This document shows, piece after piece, positions 49,017 to 56,935 of a stretch of 64,000 bases of DNA. Source of the DNA: Prosthecobacter debontii (GTDB taxonomy: Bacteria > Verrucomicrobiota > Verrucomicrobiia > Verrucomicrobiales > Verrucomicrobiaceae). Positions within the stretch are counted from its first letter, which is position 1, and every line of letters starts with the position of its first letter. The DNA lies in assembly GCA_945860295.1 (NCBI GenBank), contig CAMAQH010000009.1, positions 62,001-126,000 on the forward strand, written 5' to 3'. The position numbers and the translations under genes were made by a program. The notes under the pieces are model-generated. The model searched no databases. It saw only the letters and a program-made list of their open reading frames with translations, and was not told the origin of the DNA.

Positions 49017-49802
49017 ACACGCGCTCCGTCTTTGCCTTGCCGCCTCAAAGAGCATCACGGCTCCTGCCGCCGCGACGTTCAGTGACTCCACGCCATTCAG
49101 CAGAGGGATGCGCAGTCGGGCGTCGCACTGCGACATTAGAGCGGCATCCACGCCACGGCCCTCATTGCCGAGCAGCAGAAGCGTGGGCTGCTGCCAGTCG
49201 TAGTCGGTGTAGTCGATCTCGCCTTCACCGGCTGCTGCAACGATCTTCAGTCCATGAGACTCACGCAGGCTAATCAACTGCTCCACCGTGGCATTGGCCA
49301 AGATAGGCAGTCTGAAAGCGGAGCCCATGGAACTGCGCAGAACTTTGGGTGAAAACACATCCACGCTGCCGCCGAGTGCCACAATGCCACCGACACCGGC
49401 GGCTTCCGCCGTGCGAATGAGCGTGCCCATGTTGCCAGGGTCCTGCACGCGATCGAGACCGAGAAAGAGCGTCGCGCTAGCTTCACTCAACACGCTCGCG
49501 GAAAGCATGGGCCGTTGAGCCAGCAGGATGATGCCCTGGCTTTGAACCGTATCACTGAGTGCGGAAAGAACCTCGGGTGTGGTGAACTGAACGGACACGT
49601 TTTGTGAGGCAAACTGAGCCAGCAACTCACTCTGACGAGACTCCTCACACTGAACAGCAAAGCAGGTGTCGATGATCAATCCCGATCGCACCGCCTCTTC
49701 CGCCAGACGCACGCCCTCGATGAAGATCAGGCCCGGCTCACGGCCATCCCGCACACGACGTGCGTGTTTGATGCGTTCGTTGCTGGCGCTGGTGATCTGC
49801 AT
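49008..49802 (-). CDS. SpoU/TrmH-family RNA 2'-O-methyltransferase
   Basis: 264 residues. The N-terminal substrate-binding part (NERIKHARRVRDGREPGLIF, FIEGVRLAEEA) is followed by the SPOUT knot methyltransferase domain with the three family motifs: GLDRVQDPGNMGTLIRTAEA, LLLGNEGRGVDAALMSQCDA, and IPLLNGVESLNVAAAGAVML. It probably methylates rRNA (RlmB-like) using SAM; the exact target is unclear. The last residues (ACMA) and the stop are encoded by the arm of an inverted repeat. It is divergent from the DUF1549/DUF1553 gene. Confidence 0.9.
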   Translation of the reverse strand: MQITSASNERIKHARRVRDGREPGLIFIEGVRLAEEAVRSGLIIDTCFAVQCEESRQSELLAQFASQNVSVQFTTPEVLSALSDTVQSQGIILLAQRPMLSASVLSEASATLFLGLDRVQDPGNMGTLIRTAEAAGVGGIVALGGSVDVFSPKVLRSSMGSAFRLPILANATVEQLISLRESHGLKIVAAAGEGEIDYTDYDWQQPTLLLLGNEGRGVDAALMSQCDARLRIPLLNGVESLNVAAAGAVMLFEAARQRRSACMA

Positions 49803-49868
49803 GGGCTGCGCATAGCTCAGTCGCCCCGCGCACGCAAGACCGGCGCGCTACCGCCCGTATGGCTCGCC

Positions 49869-52535
49869 ATGCTCCGTGTCCCGTTATGCCTCATTGTTCT
49901 CTCCGCCCCAGCCTGGGCTGCGGAGACGCTCACGTTTGAAAAACATGTGCGTCCCATTTTAAAGACGCACTGCTTCCACTGTCATGGCGAGGAAGGTGAA
50001 ACCAAAAGCGGACTCGATGTGCGCTTGGCTCGCTTCATCATGAAAGGCGGCGAGGACGGCCCGGCGATCATCCCCGGCAAGGCGGCGGAGAGTCATCTGC
50101 TGCAGTTGATCAAAAAAGCCGAAATGCCAAAAGGCAAAGCGAAGCTCAAGGACAAGGACATCAGCACCATCGAGCAATGGATTACTCAAGGGGCAAAGAC
50201 GGCAAAAGCTGAACCAGAAAAGCTCGGGCCGGAGCATGCCTTCACTGATGAAGAGCGCGCATGGTGGGCGTTTCAGCCGATTCGGAAACCGGCGACAGCA
50301 ATGACGAATGGTCAGAGGGTTTCACCATTCACCAACCCCATCGACACTTTCGTCGCAAGGAAGCTCGCGGAAAACAAACTCGACTTCTCTGCCGAAGCCG
50401 ATCCGCGCACGCTGATCCGCCGTGCCTACTTCGATCTCACCGGCCTGCCTCCATTGCCAGAGGAAGTCGCCGCCTTTGAAGCCTCTTTCCGCCAAGGTTC
50501 GTCATTCGACATGAGTCATTCGTCATTCGAGGCGTTAGCCGACCGCCTTCTCGCCACCCCCGCTTACGGCGAGCGCTGGGGCCGCCACTGGCTGGACATC
50601 GCGGGCTATGCCGACTCAGATGGCTACACAGACAAAGATCTGGAGCGCGCGTGGGCCTGGAAGTATCGCGACTACGTCATCGCCGCACTGAACAAGGACA
50701 AGCCTTTTGATCAGTTCGTGCGCGAGCAGATCGCTGGTGATGAAATGGTGCCGCAGCCACACAAGAACCTCAGCGCGGACGCCATCGAAAAGATCACTGC
50801 CACGGGCTTTCTGCGCATGGCGGCAGATGGCACGGGCGCGATGAATGACAAGGCCGCGCAGAACGCCACGATTGCCGATACGATCAAGATTGTGAGCACC
50901 GCCTTCTTTGGCATGACCGTCGGCTGCGCGCAGTGCCACGACCATCGCTACGACCCGATCACGCAGGCCGACTACTATCGCCTTCGCGCCATCTTTGAGC
51001 CTGGCTTCAATACAAAAAGCTGGAAAGCTCCTGCAGGACGACTCGTCTCGCTACTCACGGATCCTGAACGCGCAGTCGGTGCCAAGATTGAAATCGAAGC
51101 CAAGAAGCTCGATGCCGTTCGGCTCGTGAAGCAGGAAGAGTTCATCAGTGAAGTGCTGGAGAAGGAATTGGCCAAAGCGCCCGAGAAAGATCGCGAGGCA
51201 CTACGAGCCGCCTATCGGCTTGCCGTGGCCAAGCGCACACCCGCGCAACTCGCCCTGCTCAAGGCCTGGCCGCGCATCAATCAGCTCAGCGGCGGTTCGC
51301 TCTATCTCTACGACAGCACGAACAAAACCAAACACGCCGACACGCTAAAGAAGATGACGGAGGAAGCGGCAGCGGTGCGCGCCACGAAACCAAAAGAAGA
51401 GTTCCTCCATGCCTTTGAAGAGCAGCCGCTGGCTCCCGCCGCACTGCCGCCAACCAACATCTTTTTTCGTGGCGACATCGAGCAGCCGAAGCAGATCGTG
51501 AAGCCAGGTGATCTGACCGTGCTGGCCTCTTACCGCCCCATCGAGATCGCGGAAAAGAACGCTGCCCTGCCGACCAGTGGTCGCCGCCTCGCCTTTGCCA
51601 ACTCGCTTACGGATGGCAAGCATCCTTTGTTGGCACGCGTCATCGTGAACCAAGTCTGGCTGCGGCATTTCGGCAAAGGTTTGGTCAACAGTCCCAACGA
51701 CTTTGGACAGCTTGGCGAGAAACCAAGTCATCCTGAACTGCTCGACTGGCTCGCCGCTGACTTCATGGAGAATGGCTGGAGCCTCAAGCATCTGCATCGC
51801 TTGATCATGACCAGCCGCACCTATCAGCAGCAGTCGCAGCGGGATGCGCAACGTGACCGCATCGACCCCGATAATCGTTTGCTCAGCCGCATGAATGTTC
51901 ACCGCCTAGAAGCCGAGACGCTGCGCGACTCGTTGCTCGCCGTGTCTGGCAGGCTCAATTCAGCGCTCGGTGGCAAGCCGGTGCCTGTGACGTTTAATGA
52001 AGAAGGTCAGATCATCATCGGCATCGACACGCGTGATACAGCAGGTCGTCAGACCGGCAAATTCCTCGGACTCAATGGTGAGGAGTATCGCCGCAGCATC
52101 TATGTGCAGGCGCGCCGCTCCATGCCACTGGAGATGTTCGCCGCCTTTGATGCCCCGGCGATGACCGATACCAACTGCGCCAGCCGCCCGATCACCACCG
52201 TCAGTCCGCAAAGCCTGCTGCTGATGAACAATCTCTACATGCGCGAGTATGCCCAGGATCTGGCCCAGCGTGTGCAGCGGGAAGCAGGCACGGACTTGGA
52301 AAAACAGGTCGCTCGCGTCTTTGCTCTCTGCTTTAGCCGCACTCCCAGCATGGCCGATCAACTGGCCGGCGCTGAGTTTGTGAAAGCGCAGACGGAGCAT
52401 TACAAAATCACGCCCGCAAAGCTGGAGAAAGTCTCCGGCCCCACCGAGAAATCGGATGCGCCGCCGGAGCTGCTTGGCCTCACCGCCCTCTGCCACGCGC
52501 TGATCAGCTCGAATGAGTTCCTGTATGTGGATTGA
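49869..52535 (+). CDS. PSCyt1-DUF1549-DUF1553 exported cytochrome protein
   Basis: 888 residues from ATG 49869 with a signal peptide (MLRVPLCLIVLSAPAWAAET). The PSCyt1 motif is CFHCH at 35-39, followed by an MPKGK loop, then DUF1549 (about 145-360; LIRRAYFDLTGLPPLPEEVA, RWGRHWLDIAGYADSDGYTD) with CAQCHDHRYDPI. A helical spacer and DUF1553 follow (RVIVNQVWLRHFGKGLVNSP, LLMNNLYMREYAQDLAQRV). It is close in architecture to the protein at 26059 but has no DUF1501 partner next to it. The frame is open to 49764, inside the divergent methyltransferase; I chose the start by the signal peptide. Confidence 0.92.
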   Translation: MLRVPLCLIVLSAPAWAAETLTFEKHVRPILKTHCFHCHGEEGETKSGLDVRLARFIMKGGEDGPAIIPGKAAESHLLQLIKKAEMPKGKAKLKDKDISTIEQWITQGAKTAKAEPEKLGPEHAFTDEERAWWAFQPIRKPATAMTNGQRVSPFTNPIDTFVARKLAENKLDFSAEADPRTLIRRAYFDLTGLPPLPEEVAAFEASFRQGSSFDMSHSSFEALADRLLATPAYGERWGRHWLDIAGYADSDGYTDKDLERAWAWKYRDYVIAALNKDKPFDQFVREQIAGDEMVPQPHKNLSADAIEKITATGFLRMAADGTGAMNDKAAQNATIADTIKIVSTAFFGMTVGCAQCHDHRYDPITQADYYRLRAIFEPGFNTKSWKAPAGRLVSLLTDPERAVGAKIEIEAKKLDAVRLVKQEEFISEVLEKELAKAPEKDREALRAAYRLAVAKRTPAQLALLKAWPRINQLSGGSLYLYDSTNKTKHADTLKKMTEEAAAVRATKPKEEFLHAFEEQPLAPAALPPTNIFFRGDIEQPKQIVKPGDLTVLASYRPIEIAEKNAALPTSGRRLAFANSLTDGKHPLLARVIVNQVWLRHFGKGLVNSPNDFGQLGEKPSHPELLDWLAADFMENGWSLKHLHRLIMTSRTYQQQSQRDAQRDRIDPDNRLLSRMNVHRLEAETLRDSLLAVSGRLNSALGGKPVPVTFNEEGQIIIGIDTRDTAGRQTGKFLGLNGEEYRRSIYVQARRSMPLEMFAAFDAPAMTDTNCASRPITTVSPQSLLLMNNLYMREYAQDLAQRVQREAGTDLEKQVARVFALCFSRTPSMADQLAGAEFVKAQTEHYKITPAKLEKVSGPTEKSDAPPELLGLTALCHALISSNEFLYVD

Positions 52536-52580
52536 TTTAGCAGTTGCTTGTCAGAGGCGGTTTGGTCGTTATCTCGCACC

Positions 52581-53111
52581 ATGCCCATTTACGAGTTCTA
52601 CTGCCCACAAAACAACACGCTTTATCAGTTCCTGGCCCGCACGCTTGCTTATCGTGATGCAGTGCCGATTTGCCCAGATGGAGCGGACCTCATTCTGCAG
52701 AAGCGTGTGTCCAGTTTTGCCGTCATCGGACAAGCGAAAGAGGAGTCCGACAATGATCCGTTTGCAGGCATCGACGATGCCAAAATGGAAAGCCTGATGG
52801 CTGATATGGAAGGCGACATGAGCGCGCTCGACAGTGACAATCCAGACCCGCGCCAGCTCGGTCACTTCATGCGCAAGATGACCGATCTCATGGGCGACAA
52901 AATGCCGCCTGAACTGCGTGAAGTGATGCGCCGTCTAGAGTCCGGAGAAGACCCTGAGAAGCTGGAGTCTGAATTCGGTAATCTCGATGAAAGTGGCGGT
53001 GCGGATGCCCTTTTCAGTCAGGTAAAAAAGATCGTGCGCGGTGCCAGACAGCCCGTTCGTGATCCGAAGCTCTACGACATGCGGGATTGGGTGCAGCAGA
53101 TTCCACAGTAG
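52581..53111 (+). CDS. FmdB-like protein with degenerate zinc ribbon
   Basis: 176 residues from ATG 52581. The start MPIYEFYCPQN matches the FmdB/putative regulatory zinc ribbon family (usually MPIYEYxCxxC). Here each CxxC pair has lost its second Cys (CPQN and CPDG), so zinc binding is doubtful. The rest is helical and acidic (DPFAGIDDAKMESLMADMEG, MRRLESGEDPEKLESEFGNL). The function is unknown. It follows the DUF1549 gene by 45 bp and is 33 bp before the methyltransferase gene. Confidence 0.75.
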   Translation: MPIYEFYCPQNNTLYQFLARTLAYRDAVPICPDGADLILQKRVSSFAVIGQAKEESDNDPFAGIDDAKMESLMADMEGDMSALDSDNPDPRQLGHFMRKMTDLMGDKMPPELREVMRRLESGEDPEKLESEFGNLDESGGADALFSQVKKIVRGARQPVRDPKLYDMRDWVQQIPQ

Positions 53112-53144
53112 CCGAATGCTCAAGCCTGCTGCATAGTCAGAGCC

Positions 53145-54002
53145 ATGCGCGAAGAACGTCCCCGCAAACCCACAGGCTCACGCACGCCATCTCGTTTCAC
53201 CTCACAGCGCCCACCCACGCGGCCTACCTCGCGGCCAGCGCAGGATCGCAGTCAGGGTGGCACGTCATGGGAGAAATCAGCGGACTGGTATGACCGCATT
53301 CTGGGCGACAAAGGCTCCGAGCTTTATCAGGCTGTGGTGATACCGAACGCGCTAGAAATGCTGGCTCCAAAGCGTGGTGAGCGAGTGCTCGATCTTGGCT
53401 GCGGGCAGGGTGTTTTTTCGCGCGCACTGGCAGAGACCGGCGCTCAGGTCACAGGCATTGATGCTGCCCCCACGCTCATCGCCAAAGCGCGCAGCTACCA
53501 GAGCCGCACGCCCATTCGTTACTTCGATCGTGATGCCGCCAACCTCAGCGGCATCGGTGAATTTGATGCAGCCTCAGCCATTCTTTGCCTGCAAAATATG
53601 GAGCACCTGGAAAAGGTCTGCGCCTCTGTTTCTGCCGTGCTGAAGCCAGGCGCGCGAATGCTTTGGGTGCTGAATCATCCCGCCTTCCGCATCCCCCGCC
53701 AGACCTCCTGGGTTTTTGAAGGAAATCCCATCGTGCAATACCGCCGAGTAGACGCTTACAGCAGCACGCTCGGCATCCCCATTGTCATGCATCCTGGAAA
53801 AGCGGACAGCGAGACAACCACCTCTTTTCACCGCAGTCTGGAGACGCTGACGCGCACGGGTTTTGAGGCTGGACTCGTCATGTCAGGCCTGAGTGAGTGG
53901 TATTCTCATAAAGCCAGTCAGGCTGGTCCTCGTGCTCGCGCGGAAGATCGAGCCAGAAAAGAATTCCCCCTGTTTCTCGCGCTGCTATGGCAAAAAAAGT
54001 AA
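53145..54002 (+). CDS. class I SAM-dependent methyltransferase
   Basis: 285 residues. The first ~40 are basic and disordered (Arg, Pro, Ser, Thr rich) with no family match. A Rossmann methyltransferase domain (about 45-225) follows, with motif I VLDLGCGQGVFSRAL, acidic SAM-ribose contact GIDAAPTLIAKAR, and motif IV-like SAILCLQNMEHLEKV. A helix (RMLWVLNHPAFRIPRQTSW) precedes a variable C-terminal part. This is the UbiE/methyltransferase-11 type; the substrate cannot be told. The extra basic tail could be a nucleic-acid or ribosome contact. Confidence 0.88.
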   Translation: MREERPRKPTGSRTPSRFTSQRPPTRPTSRPAQDRSQGGTSWEKSADWYDRILGDKGSELYQAVVIPNALEMLAPKRGERVLDLGCGQGVFSRALAETGAQVTGIDAAPTLIAKARSYQSRTPIRYFDRDAANLSGIGEFDAASAILCLQNMEHLEKVCASVSAVLKPGARMLWVLNHPAFRIPRQTSWVFEGNPIVQYRRVDAYSSTLGIPIVMHPGKADSETTTSFHRSLETLTRTGFEAGLVMSGLSEWYSHKASQAGPRARAEDRARKEFPLFLALLWQKK

Positions 54003-54096
54003 TCGCCGCCAAGCCTTGTTGCAGGCTGGTTGAATGAGCGCTGGTAAGTATTTCCAATGCCGAGTTTGAGAGGCTTTTAGAAAAGGTGACAAAAGT

Positions 54097-54113
54097 TGGC
54101 ACGGGGGGTGCTT
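54097..54113 (+). promoter_or_regulatory. sigma-54 (-24/-12) promoter of amtB
   Basis: TTGGCACGGGGGGTGCTT at 54096-54113 has the GG (54098-54099) and GC (54110-54111) dinucleotides exactly ten bases apart, and a perfect TGGCACG -24 box. The -12 box is GTGCT against TTGCT. Transcription would start near 54123, about 25 bases before the amtB ATG. Ammonium transporter genes are classic sigma-54/NtrC targets. Confidence 0.85.
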
Positions 54114-54147
54114 GGATTCCTTTCGGAGCCAATCCACCTCGCATTCT

Positions 54148-55773
54148 ATGCTTAAACACAACCACACTCACATCTGGCGCAGCCTTCTCTCCGCTGCGGT
54201 CGTCGCCACCACTGCTATCGCATTCAACACCAGTTCATCCTGGGCGCAAGATGCGGCGGCCCCTGCCCCTGCCCCTGCCCCTGCCCCTGCCCCTGCCCCT
54301 GCCCCTGCCCCTGCCCCTGTTGCTGCTCCGGCTCAGGCCGCTGCTGCGCCCGCCCCCGCTGCTGCTGAAGCTGCTCCTGCCCCTGCCACTCCGGCGGATC
54401 TTGAAAAGCGAATCGCAGATGTGGAACAATACTTTAACAACGTCGCTCCATCGGCTGATGGAAAGCTCGCAGGCATCGCCGGTCCAGGCCACAACGGCTT
54501 CCTGATGATCTGTGCTGCGCTGGTGTTGTTCATGACCCTTCCGGGTCTGGCTCTGTTCTACGGCGGTCTCGTCCGCTCGAAGAACGTGCTCAGCGTGCTG
54601 GCACAGTGCCTCGGCATCGCGGGTCTTGTGACCATTCTCTGGTACTTCGTTGGCTACTCACTCATCTTCGGTGAGCATCCGGCTGAAGGCGCACCTTCAT
54701 GGGCACCTTACCTCGGTAGCTTCAAATACTTCTTCCTTGAAGGCGTGGGCGCTGCTCCAAACGGCAACTACTCAGGCTGGCCAAGTCAGAGCGTGTTTTC
54801 AATGTATCAGCTCATGTTTGCCATCATCACTCCAGCCCTGATCGTGGGTGCTATCGCTGAGCGCATGAAGTTCTCTGCGGTGATGCTCTTCGTGGGTATC
54901 TGGATGTTCGCCGTTTATTTCCCACTCGCTCACATGGTCTGGGGCTTCGATGGTCTCATGAACGGTGTCTGGAATGGCGCTGCAGCCATCCCTGCGATCG
55001 ACTTCGCTGGTGGCACGGTGGTTCACATGAGTTCTGGCTGGTCCGCTCTCGTTCTTTGCATCATGCTCGGCAAGCGCCAGGGCTTTGGTAAAGAAAAGAT
55101 GTCTCCACACAGCATGGTTCTCTGCATGGTCGGCACCGGGATGCTATGGGTGGGTTGGTATGGCTTCAACGCCGGTTCAGCTTTGGCGGCTGACGGCCTC
55201 GCTGGTAATGCTTTCATGACCACCACACTGGCTGCTGCCACTGCCTGCTTCATGTGGGCCTTGGTTGAAAAGCTGCACAAAGGCAAGCCCTCCATCCTCG
55301 GCTTCTGCTCGGGTGCTGTCGCTGGTCTGGTCGTGATCACGCCTGCTGCTGGTTTTGTCGATGCCAAAGCTGCGATGATCATCGGTGTGCTTGCTGCTGT
55401 GGTCCCTTACTTCGCTGTGGTCTTCCTTAAAGGTAAGCTCGGTTATGACGACGCACTGGACACCTTCGGTATCCATGGCGTTGGCGGCACCATGGGCGCT
55501 CTTGTCACAGGCATCTTCGCCAGCGACAAGGTGAATGCTAATCTCGTGAGTGCAGCTTATGCCAAGGTCAACGGCCTCGACAAACTGGTCACTGAAGGCG
55601 GTCTATTCATGGTCCAACTCAAGGCTTGTGCGATCACCATCGTGCTCAGCGTTGTCGCCACCTTGATCATCACGATCATCGTGAAAATCATCGTCGGCCT
55701 ACGCCCAACACCAGAAGAAGAGTCCATTGGTCTCGACCTCTCCGATCACGGCGAGGCTGGTTACGAACATTGA
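54148..55773 (+). CDS. amtB: ammonium transporter AmtB
   Basis: 541 residues from ATG 54148; the upstream TTG (54112) lies inside the promoter and is ruled out. Signal peptide (LLSAAVVATTAIAFNTSSSW), then a periplasmic Ala/Pro linker with (AP)10 encoded by ten GCCCCT repeats, then a short helical segment (about 85-100), then about 11 membrane helices. Conserved features are FYGGLVRSKNVLSVLAQC, DFAGGTVVHMSSGWSALVLC (first twin His), FNAGSALAADGLAGNAF and FGIHGVGGTMGALVTG (second twin His). It conducts ammonia across the inner membrane, probably gated by a GlnK protein that is not encoded next to it. The stop is followed by a terminator (55806-55837). Confidence 0.95.
   Translation: MLKHNHTHIWRSLLSAAVVATTAIAFNTSSSWAQDAAAPAPAPAPAPAPAPAPAPAPVAAPAQAAAAPAPAAAEAAPAPATPADLEKRIADVEQYFNNVAPSADGKLAGIAGPGHNGFLMICAALVLFMTLPGLALFYGGLVRSKNVLSVLAQCLGIAGLVTILWYFVGYSLIFGEHPAEGAPSWAPYLGSFKYFFLEGVGAAPNGNYSGWPSQSVFSMYQLMFAIITPALIVGAIAERMKFSAVMLFVGIWMFAVYFPLAHMVWGFDGLMNGVWNGAAAIPAIDFAGGTVVHMSSGWSALVLCIMLGKRQGFGKEKMSPHSMVLCMVGTGMLWVGWYGFNAGSALAADGLAGNAFMTTTLAAATACFMWALVEKLHKGKPSILGFCSGAVAGLVVITPAAGFVDAKAAMIIGVLAAVVPYFAVVFLKGKLGYDDALDTFGIHGVGGTMGALVTGIFASDKVNANLVSAAYAKVNGLDKLVTEGGLFMVQLKACAITIVLSVVATLIITIIVKIIVGLRPTPEEESIGLDLSDHGEAGYEH
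54259..54318 (+). repeat. (GCCCCT)10 hexanucleotide microsatellite in amtB
   Basis: Ten perfect GCCCCT units encode ten Ala-Pro pairs in the N-terminal periplasmic linker. The unit is in frame, so slippage would only change the linker length. Confidence 0.95.
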
Positions 55774-55805
55774 TTCCTCTCTCAGGCAATCCCTGAATGA
55801 ACATG

Positions 55806-55837
55806 AGGCCGGAGTGCATAAGCGCTCCGGCCTTTTT
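55806..55837 (+). terminator. Rho-independent terminator of amtB
   Basis: A 12-bp stem AGGCCGGAGTGC (55806-55817) with GCGCTCCGGCCT (55822-55833), one G-T pair, four-base loop, then T5 (55832-55836). It lies 33 bases past the amtB stop and abuts the stop of the convergent UbiA-like gene. Confidence 0.9.
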
Positions 55838-56916
55838 CATGCCCTGATCCAGAGATAAAGCACAGGAGCCAGCACCGCCAGATCTGCCCAAACGCGATAA
55901 GCTTCGGCAGACAGCGCTTTCCTTTTCCAATCCAGCATCAGCAGCAAGGCCAATCCGATTCCGCAAGCTGTCGCTAGCGTCTTCATCATTGGCAGCATGG
56001 CTCCAAATCGCACCTGCCAAAAGATCCCCACCACCGTGCCTGCTCCTGCTGCCATCCAGCGAAACTGAGATCCACGTGTCGAGATACCCGTGAGATTCGC
56101 AATGAAAAGGCAACTCAGTAGAATGAACTCGACCAGTGAAACCAGAAGATCAGTGCCTTCATTGGCAAAGCGAATCCAAGCCGTGCAGCCGAGCGCGAAA
56201 AGTAGCCCGCCCGCAACATCCTTGGTGAGTGCTGAAGTGAGTCGCTTATGCAGCCGCTTGAAATAAAACAGCCCTAAAAGGATCAGAATGAGTAGCGTAA
56301 TAACTAACTTGAAAGCTGGAGATAGCGGCATCGCATGCACCAGAAGGATCGCGCCAAAACTACTCAATTGGATCAGCAGCCGGTGAACCATTTTTCTCTC
56401 AGTCCCCGGATACACCGCCAGATAAAGCAGCATCAGCAAACCTAGCGCCACGCATTGCCACATCAGCGCCGCTGGCACCACCCAAAGTGCGAGCCAGCCA
56501 AGGATTCCAAGCGCAATCCCAACCGCCACTAAGAGCAGGCCACGCCAGCGCCGATGAAACTCATGGCGCACATCCAGCGGCTTTAGCGAGTGATGGATGC
56601 CATCAAGCACACGATCCAAAACATAGACGATCCAAACGCACAGCCCCAGTCCCGGCAGCACGCCGGGCATGATCGACATTTGATGCAATTTTGCCAAACC
56701 CCAAGTCCACGCGACAGCCACCAGCGGTGCCTCCAGGCTTAGCAAATGTGGCCAGAGCCAAAGCGGACGCGGCAGGAAAGTAGTGGTAGAGAAAGAAGGC
56801 ACAGGTAGTGCTGTCGAGAAAACGAGGGATGCCCGTGAAATGCAAGCCTGCTCACAAGCCTCAATCACAGGAATACCGCATCGCGTGATAAGCACTGGCA
56901 GGAATTTCGCCTTCAT
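55837..56916 (-). CDS. UbiA-like polytopic membrane protein
   Basis: 359 residues with about eight membrane segments. CVWIVYVLDRVLDGIHH recalls the first Asp-rich motif of UbiA prenyltransferases (NDxxDxxxD), and ALTKDVAGGLLFALG the second region. The Asp pattern is reduced, so prenyl transfer is uncertain. The long frame starts at 56916, only 19 bp from the divergent gene at 56936. A GTG at 56802 would leave ~130 bp for promoters and a cleaner N-terminus, so the start is uncertain. It converges on amtB. Confidence 0.65.
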   Translation of the reverse strand: MKAKFLPVLITRCGIPVIEACEQACISRASLVFSTALPVPSFSTTTFLPRPLWLWPHLLSLEAPLVAVAWTWGLAKLHQMSIMPGVLPGLGLCVWIVYVLDRVLDGIHHSLKPLDVRHEFHRRWRGLLLVAVGIALGILGWLALWVVPAALMWQCVALGLLMLLYLAVYPGTERKMVHRLLIQLSSFGAILLVHAMPLSPAFKLVITLLILILLGLFYFKRLHKRLTSALTKDVAGGLLFALGCTAWIRFANEGTDLLVSLVEFILLSCLFIANLTGISTRGSQFRWMAAGAGTVVGIFWQVRFGAMLPMMKTLATACGIGLALLLMLDWKRKALSAEAYRVWADLAVLAPVLYLWIRA

Positions 56917-56935
56917 GCCGTAATCTCAAACCAAG

